DNA of 64,000 bases from JAUXFS01 sp963772635 (GCA_963772635.1 CAVYYK010000027.1:1-64000), one strand, 5' to 3'. Positions 1 to 13,078 are shown, numbered from the stretch's first letter. Program-made: numbers and translations. Notes: generated by a model from the sequence alone, not told the origin.

Positions 1-1185
<1,185 letters not shown>

Positions 1186-1390
1186 AACCTTAAAAACCCA
1201 TGCGCAGGGACAAACCCGCACACAAGCTTCCGCTCTCGCAAAAAATCACGGTTTGGGCTTTGACAGATACAGAGCGACAGCATTCAGCCGTCAGCCAAAA
1301 CACCAAACGCTCAGATCTCCACCGTCAAAACCCTCGGATGCTTCCAACAATCGGCCAACGCCGATCGCCGGATGCCAAAAACCTATTCAC

Positions 1391-1404
1391 AATGTCAAAG
1401 AACC
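1391..1404 (-). promoter_or_regulatory. Spacer boxA antitermination site before 23S
   Basis: The minus strand reads GGTTCTTTGACATT in the tRNA-Ala to 23S spacer, close to the boxA consensus bound by the NusB-NusE antitermination complex. A matching boxA is in the 16S leader. Confidence 0.6.
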
Positions 1405-1519
1405 AGAGCCGTCAGCCGATCGGCCTTCAGCCCGCCGCCGCCGAACCCGGCAACGGCAAAACCATAAAATCCTTCATCCCAGAAACCACCGCGCCCGGCC
1501 GACCGCCGAATGCCCAAGC

Positions 1520-1595
1520 TGGTGGAGCCGATCGGAATCGAACCGACGACCTCCTGCGTGCAAAGCAGGCGCTCTCCCAACTGAGCTACGGCCCC
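1520..1595 (-). tRNA. tRNA-Ala (anticodon TGC)
   Basis: This is a complete 76-nt cloverleaf on the minus strand. The acceptor stem GGGGCCG pairs with CGGCTCC, the anticodon loop carries TGC, the T-arm reads GGTTCGATTCC, and CCA is encoded. It is the second tRNA in the rRNA spacer, as usual for alphaproteobacterial operons. Confidence 0.98.
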
Positions 1596-1600
1596 CTGCC

Positions 1601-1680
1601 AGAGGTCAGAAGACAGAAGACAGAAGACAGACGAGCATGTTTCACTCTATCCCGATCTTCTGACCTCTGCCCTCTGACAC
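1601..1680. repeat. Inverted heptamer repeat between the two spacer tRNAs
   Basis: The entire 85-base gap between tRNA-Ile and tRNA-Ala is made of heptamer units. Bases 1601-1613 (AGAGGTCAGAAGA) are the exact reverse complement of 1656-1668, giving a 13-bp perfect stem with a 42-nt loop that itself holds three more CAGAAGA-type units. In the transcript this would form a hairpin separating the tRNAs. A role in RNase processing is inferred only. Confidence 0.75.
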
Positions 1681-1880
<200 letters not shown>

Positions 1881-1945
1881 GGAAGGGATACGAAGGCGGC
1901 GGCCAGCCGTACTTTTGTCTCCGGAACCAGAAGAAGCTATCCATA

Positions 1946-1980
1946 CTGTCTTCCGACATCTGTCTTCTGTCCTCTGATAC
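1946..1980. repeat. Heptamer tract next to the 16S 3' end
   Basis: Five consecutive units (CTGTCTT, CCGACAT, CTGTCTT, CTGTCCT, CTGATAC) end seven bases from the mature 16S 3' end. No complementary arm is adjacent, but the tract could pair with the purine arm at 1759-1793. Confidence 0.65.
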
Positions 1981-1986
1981 CCTTGA

Positions 1987-3490
<1,504 letters not shown>

Positions 3491-3641
3491 ACTTCCCCAT
3501 AACCAGATCCAAACGATCATAGGGACTAAACAAGCCGTCAATCGCACATTCGTCTCAAGTGTCAACTCAATACGGATGCACAAACAACAGCCAGTCAAAA
3601 AACAACCAACCGCCGCCCACGCATCCCTTCCTAATCCACAA

Positions 3642-3653
3642 TGTCAAAGAGCA
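3642..3653 (-). promoter_or_regulatory. Leader boxA of the rRNA operon
   Basis: The minus strand reads TGCTCTTTGACA, an exact match to the boxA consensus TGCTCTTTGACA recognised by NusB-NusE for rRNA antitermination. It lies between the promoter at 3700-3728 and 16S. The rest of the 3491-3690 leader shows no gene. Confidence 0.75.
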
Positions 3654-3699
3654 AAAAACCCACGTGGGCGGTCTTGTTCCGCCCTCGCGGGAGACCGGA

Positions 3700-3728
3700 G
3701 TTATAGGCGTTTGACAAAATTGTGTCAA
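3700..3728 (-). promoter_or_regulatory. rRNA operon promoter with a palindrome over the -35
   Basis: On the minus strand a perfect -35 TTGACA (3723-3728) is separated by 17 bases from -10 TATAAC (3700-3705). A GC-rich discriminator follows, as expected of a stringently controlled rRNA promoter. The -35 sits in a perfect inverted repeat: GCGTTTGACA at 3707-3716 and its reverse complement at 3723-3732, with a 6-base centre. A regulator could bind there and occlude polymerase. This part is inference. Confidence 0.75.
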
Positions 3729-3740
3729 ACGCTTTTTGGG

Positions 3741-4181
3741 CGAATTTCCGGGGTCCCGGCGACGCCCCGCAAAACCTCGCCTCAGCCTCCTAATACACTG
3801 AATTTAAAATGATATTTCCTCTGTTTTAAGATATCCGTCGAAGCCTTTCGTCGAACAGGTCCGCCCCGATCAAGCCGCCGCCGGTTGCCCGCGACGGCGA
3901 CAGTTCCGCGAGAAGACGGCCCTCCGGGTTCCGAGAGCGGCAGTCGGATACGATGCGCCTCGACGCGATCGGCGACCGATAACCGGCGCCGATCGTCGAC
4001 AACCACGGCGAATTCATCATCGGCGCTGCAGGAACCGATTGATTCCAACAGGCAATCCCGCTTAAAACAACTTGACATGACAAAGGAAACAGGGGAGACT
4101 CCCTCAGGGTGGTAGACGGGGGATTTAAACAACCGAGATTTGAATCCCGCCCCAGCTGAGATCGGTGCGTTCAGGAGACAT
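3741..4181. other. Intergenic, no supported gene
   Basis: This stretch lies between the rRNA promoter and the M23 peptidase. Short open frames exist on both strands but none has a ribosome binding site or a recognisable product. I see no repeat or terminator in it. Confidence 0.5.
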
Positions 4182-5552
4182 GTGAGAAGAGCCCGGATGC
4201 TGTTCAGGGGGATATTGGCGATAGTGATCGCCTTCGTCTGTGTCGGTGTCTCCATCGGCACGTTGTTCGATGCGGTGAAATTGGCGAGTTTCGTGCGCAG
4301 TCCCGGCAACGCCGACGCGGAAACCGCCGGCGGCCTGACGCTAACTCCCGTTTCCCTCGTCCATTCGGCGTCGGCGGCGCTTCGCATCCACGGCCCGACC
4401 GACCCCGACAATTCGTCCCCCGAATTCCGTCACACGCTCCACGTCGCACGCGGCGATACCCTGGGGGGGATGCTGACCCGTGTCGGCGTGTCCGGGCAGG
4501 AAGCCCACGCCGCGTTCGCGGCGCTGAAAACCCAATTCGACGCCCGCCAACTCCGGGTTGGCCAGGAGATCGAGGTCACCCTAGCGCCACCGCTCGACGC
4601 CACCGACAAAGGCCAACTGCTCGGCCTCACCGTCACTGCCGGCCCGCTCGAGGAGGTCTCCGTGGAACGCGGTCCCGAGGGCAACTACGTAGCGTCCAAG
4701 CACCGGCTGGCGACGGACACCATCCCGACCCGGGCGAGCGGGATCATCGAGAACAGCCTGTTCGTCGCCGGCGAAAGAGCCGGCGTCCCGGTGCCGGTCC
4801 TCGTCGAACTGATCCGGGCCTATTCCTGGGATGTGGATTTCCAGCGGGACATCCGGCCCGGCGACAGCTTCGAAATCATGTACGACCGCTTGGTCGACAC
4901 CCGCGGCGAGACCGTCTACCACGGCGATATCCGCTACGCCGCGCTGACCCTGAGCGGCCAAAAACTGGCCCTCTACCACTTCACCCGGGACGACGGCGAG
5001 GAAGGCTTCTTCGACCTGAACGGCAAGAGCGCCCGCAAGGCCTTGCTGCGCACCCCCGTCGACGGCGCCCGGATCTCGTCGGGCTATGGCAGGCGCAAGC
5101 ATCCGATCCTTGGCTATTCCAAGATGCACAAAGGTGTCGACTTCGCCGCTCCCAAGGGCACCCCGATCTATGCCGCCGGCAACGGTTCCGTCGAGGTCGC
5201 CGGGCGCAAAGGCGGCTACGGAAAATACGTACGCATTCGCCACAACGGCACCTACGCCACCGCCTACGCCCACATGAACGGGTTCGCAAAAGGCATCCGT
5301 CGGGGCACACGGGTCAAGCAGGGGCAGGTCATCGGCTACGTCGGCACCACCGGCCGCTCCACCGGGCCGCATCTGCACTACGAGGTCCTCAGGGATGGCC
5401 GTCAGATGAACCCGATGAAGGTGAAGATGCCGGCCGGCCCCAAGCTCAAGGGCAAGGAGTTGGAGCGCTTTGTCGCCCACGTCACCGAGACCGACCGCCG
5501 GTTCGCGGCGCTCGGCAACAGCGTCGACGTCGCCAAAGCCGAGCCAAAATAG
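4182..5552 (+). CDS. M23 family metallopeptidase (LytM-type murein endopeptidase)
   Basis: This is a probable membrane-anchored peptidoglycan DD-endopeptidase. An N-terminal hydrophobic helix (LFRGILAIVIAFVCVGV) is followed by a LysM/OapA-like segment (HTLHVARGDTLGGML) and a C-terminal M23 domain. The Zn ligands are visible as HKGVD and, downstream, HLHYE. The GTG at 4182 follows AGGAG by four bases. An in-frame TTG at 4140 and ATG at 4197 are alternatives. The length of about 455 aa is normal for this architecture. It stands alone downstream of the rRNA promoter region and reads away from it. Confidence 0.92.
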   Translation: MRRARMLFRGILAIVIAFVCVGVSIGTLFDAVKLASFVRSPGNADAETAGGLTLTPVSLVHSASAALRIHGPTDPDNSSPEFRHTLHVARGDTLGGMLTRVGVSGQEAHAAFAALKTQFDARQLRVGQEIEVTLAPPLDATDKGQLLGLTVTAGPLEEVSVERGPEGNYVASKHRLATDTIPTRASGIIENSLFVAGERAGVPVPVLVELIRAYSWDVDFQRDIRPGDSFEIMYDRLVDTRGETVYHGDIRYAALTLSGQKLALYHFTRDDGEEGFFDLNGKSARKALLRTPVDGARISSGYGRRKHPILGYSKMHKGVDFAAPKGTPIYAAGNGSVEVAGRKGGYGKYVRIRHNGTYATAYAHMNGFAKGIRRGTRVKQGQVIGYVGTTGRSTGPHLHYEVLRDGRQMNPMKVKMPAGPKLKGKELERFVAHVTETDRRFAALGNSVDVAKAEPK

Positions 5553-5633
5553 CCCAACCATTCCGATCATCCGATCGTTGGTTGCCGCCTACCCCGTTGC
5601 CCCGCCGACCGCCGTCACGTAGCGTGAGCGGCA

Positions 5634-6426
5634 ATGTTTCCCTACCGCACCACCGCGCCGTGCCACTCGTCTCCGGCGGTGACAATGACGCTGATCGTCA
5701 TCAACATCGGCGTGTTCTTCATCGAGAAGGGTCTGCAGCCCCAAGACGCGGTGGCGTTCATCTATACCTACGCCCTGGTCCCAGCGGTCTACGGCAACCC
5801 GGAAATGGCCCGGCAGGCGGGGCTCGATCCCACCAACCTGCTCCCGTTCATCACCAATACCTTCATGCACGGCGGCTACCTCCACCTGATCGTCAACATG
5901 TGGACGTTGTGGCTGTTCGGCATGCCGGTGGAGGACCGGCTCGGACCCTGGCGGTTTCTGCTGTTCTACCTTGCCTGCGGCACCGCCGGCAGCGTCGGCC
6001 ACCTGGTGTTCAACCTGACCTCGACGGTGCCGGCGCTCGGGGCATCGGGCGCAATCGCCGGCGTTCTCGGCGGCTTCGCCTGGCTTTGCCCGCGTGCCAT
6101 GGTCGCGGTGGTGGTGCCGATCTTCTTTTTTCCGCTGTTCTTCCGGCTGCCGGCTTTGGTGTTTACGGCAATCTGGTTTCTGTTTCAGCTGGTGCCGGGT
6201 TTGGCGGCGCTTTCGGCGGAGACGACCGCCGTCGGCATCGCCTGGTGGGCGCACATCGTGCGGGTTCGTTGCCGGCCTGCTGATCGCCATGAAGCATCCG
6301 GCCGCATGCCCGCAAGCACGGCCCGTGGGCGACGTAATATCGCCAAACTTTCTCGCTCTCAGTTTTGCAGCGTTTCCAGGCAATCGTAGGCGGCGCCGTG
6401 CAACGCCGCCTGCGGATCGAGGATGA
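5634..6426 (+). pseudogene. Rhomboid family intramembrane serine protease, frameshifted
   Basis: Rhomboid proteases cut single-pass membrane proteins within the bilayer. The frame from 5634 shows the family features: HGGYLHLIVNMWTLWLFG in helix 2, catalytic Ser in GASGAIAG, and the start of the last motif, WWAHI. At about 6255 the frame breaks, and the expected continuation GFVAGLLIAMK is in another frame to 6426. The break falls right after the catalytic His in the conserved AHxxGxxxG motif. Helices before it are intact. The 3' end overlaps the convergent glucokinase gene. A consensus error cannot be excluded. Confidence 0.8.
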
Positions 6427-7354
6427 CGTGAACGGGAATGTTGGCGAGCAGCTCGCTGAACCGGCCCTTGTGGGTGATCGCCGCCAGGAAGTCGGGCTGG
6501 CGGAGGCGCGACAGGATGCGCGGCGGGATGCCGCCGCCGAGATAGAGACCGCCGGTCGCCAGCACCTTGAGCGCCATGTTGCCGACGACGCCGCCGAGAA
6601 TACGGACGAACATGTCCAGCGTGGCGACACAAATCTCGACCCTGCGCTCGAGCCCGGCATCGACGATGATCGGGGTGGGATCGACGGCTTCGGAAAGGGC
6701 CTTGCGCAGCCAGTCGGGCTCGACGTGGCCGCCGCTGACGCGAAGGTAGTCGTACAAGTTCGGAATGCCGCTCCCCGAACACACCCGCTCGTAGCTGACG
6801 TGACCGAAGCGGCGGGCCAGATAGTCAAGCAGTTCGAGCTGCTCGGGTGTGGCGGGCGCGAACGACGCGTGGCCGCCTTCCGTCGGATGGGCGTGGTAGC
6901 GTCCGCCGGTCCAGGTCAGGAACGACATGCCCAGTCCGGTGCCGGGGGCGATCACCGCCTTTGTCCCGGTGTCGTCGGGGCGACCGGCATTGAGGGTGCA
7001 GAGGTCGTCCCGGGCGAGATGGGGAACGGCCGTCGCGATCGCCTCCAGGTCGTTAAGGAGACGTACGGTCGGGATGCCGAACGTCTCGCCGACGGCAACG
7101 GCGCTGATCACCCACGGCAGATTTGTGATCTTGGCCTGTCGTCCGATCACCGGACCGGCGACGCCGAAACTCGCCATTTCCGGGACCACGTCCGTGCCGG
7201 CAAGGAACGCCGCGACAATCGCCTCGAACGAGTCGTAATCACCGGAAACGAAACGCGTTTCGCGCACTGGCCGCTTACCCCCTTCATCCGGGGAAAAGAG
7301 CGCCAGAACCGTTTTCGTCCCGCCGATATCGCCGGCAAGAATCATCGTCGCCAT
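6359..7354 (-). CDS. glk: Glucokinase
   Basis: This enzyme phosphorylates cytoplasmic glucose with ATP to glucose-6-phosphate. The start at 7354 gives 331 aa, the usual length of proteobacterial Glk. The phosphate-1 motif GDIGGTKT sits right at the N-terminus. Further family motifs are PGTGLGMSFL (ATP/glucose site), PTEGGHASFAP (His/Glu region) and LGGGIPPRIL near the C-terminus. The open frame continues upstream to 7525, but that extension does not look coding. With the PTS genes at 52-57 kb, the organism has both kinase-dependent and PEP-dependent hexose phosphorylation. Confidence 0.95.
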   Translation of the reverse strand: MATMILAGDIGGTKTVLALFSPDEGGKRPVRETRFVSGDYDSFEAIVAAFLAGTDVVPEMASFGVAGPVIGRQAKITNLPWVISAVAVGETFGIPTVRLLNDLEAIATAVPHLARDDLCTLNAGRPDDTGTKAVIAPGTGLGMSFLTWTGGRYHAHPTEGGHASFAPATPEQLELLDYLARRFGHVSYERVCSGSGIPNLYDYLRVSGGHVEPDWLRKALSEAVDPTPIIVDAGLERRVEICVATLDMFVRILGGVVGNMALKVLATGGLYLGGGIPPRILSRLRQPDFLAAITHKGRFSELLANIPVHVILDPQAALHGAAYDCLETLQN

Positions 7355-7544
7355 CCCACACCGCACCGCCGGCCGGGTTTGGCCGACGGGCTTCCAACCG
7401 GTTGCGGTTCTTCCGGAACCGACACTTGCGGCGGACACACTATCCCAGGGGCAGTCGCCGGCAAACGGGTTTGTAGCGGAGGAGACGTGCCCCGTCGCGT
7501 CCTGCACCGGACCGGCCGATACCAACCGAGCGCCGATGGGCGAC

Positions 7545-10500
7545 TCAGCTCTCGGTCGGCCACAGGAGCTCGAGGCAATGATGCTTGAGATGCGTGCGGT
7601 GGTGGCTGGATACCGGGAAAAGGGAAAGCAGGAAGTTGAACGGCGTTTGCAGGACCTCGCCGAAGGTTCGCGCGGCGATACCCGTCTTGCTCACTTTTAT
7701 CGATGGGTTCGCCAGCGGGCCTTTGATCGAGAACGGTGTTGTCAGTGATACCAAGCGCCTCGTCTTGGCCTCGGGATCGAGTTTGATATTGATCGTCTGG
7801 TTGCGAAGATCGATCTCGCCCTGACCCATTACACGAACGTTCGGGGTGTCGAGCAGCAGTAGCTCGACATTCTCTCGCCCATTCTCGCCCTGCAACCGGG
7901 CGACGAAACACTCCACCTTGGTATAACCCCGACGCAGGGCCTTCGAAAGCAGCCACGATTGGAAATCCAGCGCCACCAGATCCAATAGCCTGGAGCCAAC
8001 ACGACCGCGCTCGATGGCCACGGTGGTCTGGCCACCCAAGGTTCCGGCGAGGGTGTTCAGCGTCGTCCCCGCTGCCCGGGCGTCAACGAGCGCATCCAAT
8101 ATTCCCTCCAACGGAACTTCCGTTTCCAGCTGCTTGAACAGGTCGCCAAGATCCGCACTATCAACCTTAATGTGGAGTTGCACCGTCGGCGGGACCAGCT
8201 TCGCGTCAGCGACAAGACGCACCTCCGTGTCGCCGCCGAAGAAGGCGAATTGCAAGGGGTCGATCCGCAGCAAGCCATCGGTGAGGTTTACCTTGCCCTC
8301 CGCCTTGCCGATAGCGAGACCAACTCCCTCGAGGTCATCCAGCCTTATGTCGAGGTCGAGATCGACCTCCCTCAGGTATTCGAACGGGATCGGGTGCTCA
8401 CCGAAACTTCGTTCGCCGCCCCCCCGCCTTTTCGGCACCGCCGTCTCGACCGTGGCTTCTTGGCGATGCGCCCGGGGGCCGAGCCCGAAATCGGCAAGAC
8501 GGACAACCGGAGAGGACAGCGATCCGCGAAAGGATGGCCGCTCGCCGACGAAGCTTCCGGACACCGTGCCCGAAAACCGGGTCGTCCCGAGGCGGGCCTC
8601 GCCTTCGGCACGAAGCCGCTCCTTACCGCCGTCGACGTTCCCCTTGAATGAAAACGGTCCGAGTCCCCCGGCATCGAGGTCGAACGCGCGACCCAACGCC
8701 GAAAAATTCGGCACCGCCAGTGCCGTTCGCAGGACCAGTTCCTCGCGTTTCGCGAAGTCATCGAATTTGCCCTCTACAGAGAGGGAGAAGAGATCGGTGT
8801 CACCGCTGTCGGCTTGCAGGCTGTCCAGTCCGAGGCTGCCGTCTTCGTCCGACAGTCCGAATTTTCCCCGGATATGGCCGAGAGGCGAAGATGCCTCGAG
8901 GCCGGCGAGTTCGAGCAGGCTCGTGGTGCCGAAATCGAACTGTCCCGACGCATCCACGTCCTTGAGCGACGGAAGATCGCCGATCTTGCCGAACACCCGG
9001 ATGACGGGATGGTCCGATGGACCGGCGGCGATATTGACCCCGTCGAGCGAGAGGCGACGGCTTTCGCCCTCGAGGGTTGCCGTAGCCCGGACCGGCCCCC
9101 ATTCCGGTAGCTGTTGGCCGACGAGCCTCGAGACCGCTTGCGTCGACACGGATTTGGCGCTGACGTCGAAGACGATGCCCTTGGCGGCGAAGCCGGGCGA
9201 AAACGAGAGCTCGGCGATCTTACCAAGGGCCGCACCTTCGAGATCGGATGGTCCGGTGGTGACGACACGGGCGTCGGAAACGGAGATACCCTTCGAGGAG
9301 CCCTCGAGAGCAAAACTCCCCTCCAGTTTGCCCAACTCGGGCATGTTTTATACCGAACATGCGGGCGAGAGCCCGAACGGAGGGGCTGGTGAAGTCGACC
9401 GTCAACGCGACGCCGCCGACAGGCTCTTCGCCGTCGGGGTCGAGCGAACCGAGTTTGCCCTTGGCCTCGATCCACAAGGTGCTTTTCGAGCCGAGGGTAA
9501 CGCGGATGTCGTCGACGCGATAGGCGCCGTCCGCTCCGCCGGCGAGCTTGGCCGAGGCGTCGATCGGCCCGAGCTCCGGAAGGGACTCGTCGACGAGGGA
9601 GAGCAGGGGACGGCTTTGTCCCACCGATGCCGACAGCTCCAGTTGCGGGTCGGATCGAAAATCGAACCCGGAGGCGGAGAGCGTACCGAGCGAGCCGTTG
9701 GCGCTCACCCGCAGGTGTCCGAAAGCCGCCGAATGCACCTCCAGGGAATCGACGGCCAGCGAACCCGCCGCCCAGGAAAAATCGGACGTTGCATGGATCG
9801 CGCCAAAGTCCGGCAGTTTCGTGCCCACCGCCTGCTCCAGCAATTCGGTATCGGGCAAATACAGCCACCGCCTTACCGGAGAGCGCGCTCAGCGACGTTC
9901 CCCGTGCCGAAAAATCCAGCGCCAGGCGACCGGTCAGCGACAGGTCCGCGCCCGAGAGATACTTCACTTCGGTACGGAGGTTGTCGAACTCGGGCGCCTC
10001 CAGGCTCCCCTTGATCCGGCCCGAGAGGTCGAGCCGCTCGAAATTCCTCACGCCGTCGGGGAGATGGTCCACCAGCGGTGTCGTCTCGGGGCCGATCCGC
10101 CCGTTGAACCGAAGATCGAGGCCGGCGCCGGACCAAAGGTCGGACAGTGATCCCTGCACCTGAAGCCGCTGACCGGACTTGTCGACGATCTCGACCGATA
10201 CATTCTCGGCGGCGAGCGATTCCAGGTCGCCGGTCACCCGGGCCGAGGCGTCGGCGTGCCCTTCCAGCGCGAGATCGAACCCAAAGGTCTGCAAGACCTC
10301 GCCGAGCGACGAGGTTCGGGCCGTAACCCGAACATCGAAGCCTTCCGCGTCGGGGAAGTTCTTGGCGGTCCCGTTCAGTTCGACCACCGCGTCAGACAGA
10401 TCGATCGACAGTTGGATGGGATAGGGCGCCGCGGCGGCCAACGCGTCTTCGACCGATCCAAGTCTTCCGCTGATCTGGAACGGGGTTCCGTCGACACGGC

Positions 10501-11098
10501 CTTTCCCTTCCACGACGATCATCGAATTCCTCGGTCAGCACCTTGTTTTTCAGGCTCTCCAGGATGACGTCGGTGTGCGCGCCACTGCGCCGATCCGTAT
10601 AGCCGATCGCGACATTTTCGACCGTAAGGAGCCTTGATCAGCGGAGTAGAACAGGTCCTTGCGGTCGCCGCTTTCCGGTATCGCCGACTCCCAGTTGCCG
10701 CGGCCGTCCGCGGCGATTTCCAGATCGACGGTCGCGCCGCCGACGACCAGCCGCGGGATCACCACGACGCCGGAGAAAAGCGGGATCAGCGCGACCTGAA
10801 CCTCCAGGCGCTCGACCCGCGCCATCTCGGCTTTCTCGGCCCAGGGCGCGTTGGCGACCGAGATATCGGTGACGACGAGGGTCGGCTCCAGGCCGAGAGT
10901 GACGGCGAAGGTTCCTTCCAGCCGGACTTCGCGGTCCAAAACGCTCTCGAGCAGGTACCCGCCGGTCCGGCGATAGAAGTCATCGCCGGCGAGAGCTAGA
11001 AACGCCACAGCGGATACGACCAATAGCGCCATGCCGCCGCAAAACCACAACAGCACGGCCCTGAGCTGACGCATCGCGCTACGACTACCCGACCCCAT
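7545..11098 (-). pseudogene. AsmA family protein, at least four frameshifts
   Basis: AsmA-like proteins are anchored in the inner membrane and span the periplasm, and are linked to outer-membrane lipid transport. The N-terminus (11098 to about 10627) has a transmembrane helix (LLWFCGGMALLVVSAVAF) and the family segment LEGTFAVTLGLEPTLVV. The coding frame then jumps near 10627, 10520, 9860 and 9350. The last 1.8 kb holds the AsmA C-terminal domain, including LLRIDPLQFAFFGGDTEV. Joined together the product would be about 1,180 aa. All segments keep coding character, so either decay is recent or the consensus has indel errors. Confidence 0.75.
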
Positions 11099-11156
11099 GG
11101 AAACCTCCAGACCGTCGTTCTAACAGCCCGCCCGAACCCGGCAAAAGCCCATTCGT

Positions 11157-11791
11157 CATCGCCGGGAGGCGACGACGTCGTGAATGTTGGAGTTCATCAA
11201 GGTGGGGGGTTGCTCCACGACGATTTGGCCCAGCCCGTGCTCGCGCAACAGAGCCGTGATCGTCGCGAGCCGGTCATTCAGGTCATGGACTTCGACCACG
11301 ACTTGCCGGATCTTGCGCCAGTCCATCGGCTCGATGCCCTCGGAGTATCTCGAACTCGGCCTTCTCGGCGTCGATCTTAAGCCGCTTCCGCCGGCTCGAA
11401 GGCATAGACATTGAGGTCCCGCTCGCAACGCTCGTAGGCGGCCAACATGAACAGGCCGATGTTGGCCCCGACATCGAACACGGTGTCCCCCGGGCTCAAC
11501 CGCAACAAGCCTCTCGAGAAATAGCTCTGCACCTCCATATCGACGAGCGACACCTCGTGCTTCTGCAGGCACGAGACGACGAACCCGCTGGCCAGGGTCA
11601 CATCGGCCGGCTTGATGTCCATGGCGGAGCGAGCCGCCCGGTAGGCTTTGGTGGGAACGGCGGCGACCGAAGCGAGCAGCGCCGACAGGGACGCGCGAAG
11701 CCCTTCGCTCAGCACCACATCGGCTTCGACCGTCCGGGCGACGGCCTTCGCCTCGCCATAAGACTTCCGCGGCACAACGGCTCTCCTCCTC
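11157..11791 (-). pseudogene. FkbM family methyltransferase, internally deleted
   Basis: The SAM-binding motif is intact in one frame (GDTVFDVGANIGLFML, then VYAFEP). The next recognisable family motif, LKIDAEKAEFEILRG, begins almost at once and in a different frame. About 100 residues that normally separate these motifs are missing. A second frameshift follows before the C-terminal part (VVVEVHDLNDRLATITALL). The missing middle shows real deletion, not just a base-call error. The C-terminal end resembles FkbM domains associated with NRPS/PKS systems. No other such genes are nearby. The start is approximate. Confidence 0.7.
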
Positions 11792-12128
11792 GGACAGGCT
11801 CCGGTTCTGCATTGCTTCTGCACGGAGTTCCGGGGAGCGGGCCGAGATGGCCCGGAGAACACCCACCGCCCGCGACGGCAACACCGTCGCTGACAACAGA
11901 ATTATCGGAAGCGTGATTTCCTTTTTCGCTTTCGGCTCGCTGGACAGCGCCGTTGACCACAACGCGGTGCTTGTTGTCGTCGCCGACAAGCCCCAAACAC
12001 AGGAAACCCTGAAGACCACTCAATGGAATGCACGACCCCACGCCCCAAGCCTGAAAGTCCCAACCAAACACCAAGAGTTAACGTATCGCGGCGTATCGTC
12101 ATCGACCGCAGCAACGATACGCCGGACC
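11792..12128. other. Intergenic, no supported gene
   Basis: This 337-base gap lies between the FkbM remnant and a small plus-strand gene. Open frames on both strands here are extensions of neighbouring frames. No repeat, tRNA or terminator was seen. Confidence 0.45.
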
Positions 12129-12326
12129 ATGATACCAGACCGCGATATCTACCGGATCGCCATTGCCATGCTCGAAAGGCATGGCGCGTCGGCATCCACC
12201 TACGCCGAGTTGGAGGCCGAGAAGCTGCTCGACGAGGGCGACGAGGGCAGATTCCGCACCTGGCTGCGCATCCGTCTCGCGATGGAGCGCCTGCAGGAAG
12301 TCCCACCGTCGCCAACCCTCCACTGA
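12129..12326 (+). CDS. Small DUF6961-like protein
   Basis: This 65-aa soluble protein starts MIPDRDIYRIAIAMLERHG and continues with an alanine- and acid-rich helix and the end WLRIRLAMERLQ. I recognise this pattern from many small alphaproteobacterial hypothetical proteins (arrangement: DRDIYR at the N-terminus, RHG, then WLRI). Such genes are common in accessory regions. The function is unknown. The DUF6961 assignment is from memory and is tentative. It lies directly before the first MNT copy. Confidence 0.6.
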   Translation: MIPDRDIYRIAIAMLERHGASASTYAELEAEKLLDEGDEGRFRTWLRIRLAMERLQEVPPSPTLH

Positions 12327-12392
12327 CGGTCACCTCGTCCTTCGAGACTTTGGTTCCGACACCACGTCACGAGGGATCGGACGGCCGGCGTG

Positions 12393-12770
12393 GCGATGGT
12401 CGTCGGCCCGTGCTATCGTCGGGCGGTGATGAGCACGACACGCGACAGGTATCTGGAGCAAGTCAAGGAGATCGTCCTCGACCATCTGCGGGGGCGCGAC
12501 GTGGCCGTATATCTGTTCGGCTCCCACGCCGCCGGCACGTCCCGCCGATACAGCGACGTGGATGTCGCCGTCGACGCGAAATCGCCCGATCCCCGCCAGC
12601 CTGTGGGCCGACTTGCGCGAAACCCCCGAGGACGGCACCGTTCCGTGGCACCTGGATCTCGTCGACCTCGGCGAAGTCGATCCCGCGTTTCGCCGGCGGG
12701 TGATCGGCGAAGGCCTGCCATGGTCCGCCTAGCAGGAGAGGCTGGAAGCGATGCGCCGGCGTCTCGGAGG
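12393..12770 (+). repeat. Direct repeat copy 1 (MNT locus)
   Basis: About 378 bases nearly identical to 13509-13884, from about 36 bases before the MNT start codon to the beginning of the HepT-like frame. Differences include an extra G at about 12592 and an extra G at about 12735 in this copy. The two copies flank the HigBA-type pair on the opposite strand. Confidence 0.85.
12429..12732 (+). pseudogene. MNT-type nucleotidyltransferase, copy 1, frameshifted
   Basis: The reading frame starts like the intact copy at 13545 and contains the nucleotidyltransferase motif LFGSHAAGTSRRYSDVDVAV (G-S-x9-D-x-D). An extra G in AAATCGCCCGATCCC, where the second copy has CGCCCATCCC, shifts the frame after codon about 54 and destroys the C-terminal third. 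MNT proteins neutralise HepT toxins, so this copy cannot serve as a full antitoxin. It was probably inactivated after the duplication. Confidence 0.8.
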
Positions 12771-12778
12771 ACAGCCGC

Positions 12779-13078
12779 TCAGGCCGCCTCGATGAGGGTT
12801 TTCTCGACGATCTTCGGATCGCGGGCGATCATGGCGAGCAGGATCCGCGCCGGTCCCTCGGGCTTCCGCCGCCGCTGCTCCCAGTTTCGCAGCGTCCCGA
12901 TCGACACGCCGATCTGGCGCGAGAATTCGGCCTGAGAAAGGCCGGTGCGTTTGCGGATCTCGGCGACGTCGACCTCCTGACGGGCGTGCACGCGCAACCC
13001 CTCGACCGGCCGGCCGCCGGCATAGGCGCGCGCTTCGCCGAGAGCGCGGACCAAACCCTCGAAATCCTCTTTCTTCAT
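12779..13078 (-). CDS. HigA/NadS-type antitoxin with HTH domain
   Basis: This 99-aa protein has a clear Cro/C1-type helix-turn-helix (IRKRTGLSQAEFSRQIGVSI, then GTLRNWEQ). It resembles HigA- and NadS-like antitoxins that bind their own promoter. Its ATG overlaps the stop of the upstream toxin gene by four bases (ATGA), giving the toxin-first order typical of higBA. It lies between the two direct repeats of the MNT locus, on the opposite strand. Confidence 0.88.
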   Translation of the reverse strand: MKKEDFEGLVRALGEARAYAGGRPVEGLRVHARQEVDVAEIRKRTGLSQAEFSRQIGVSIGTLRNWEQRRRKPEGPARILLAMIARDPKIVEKTLIEAA

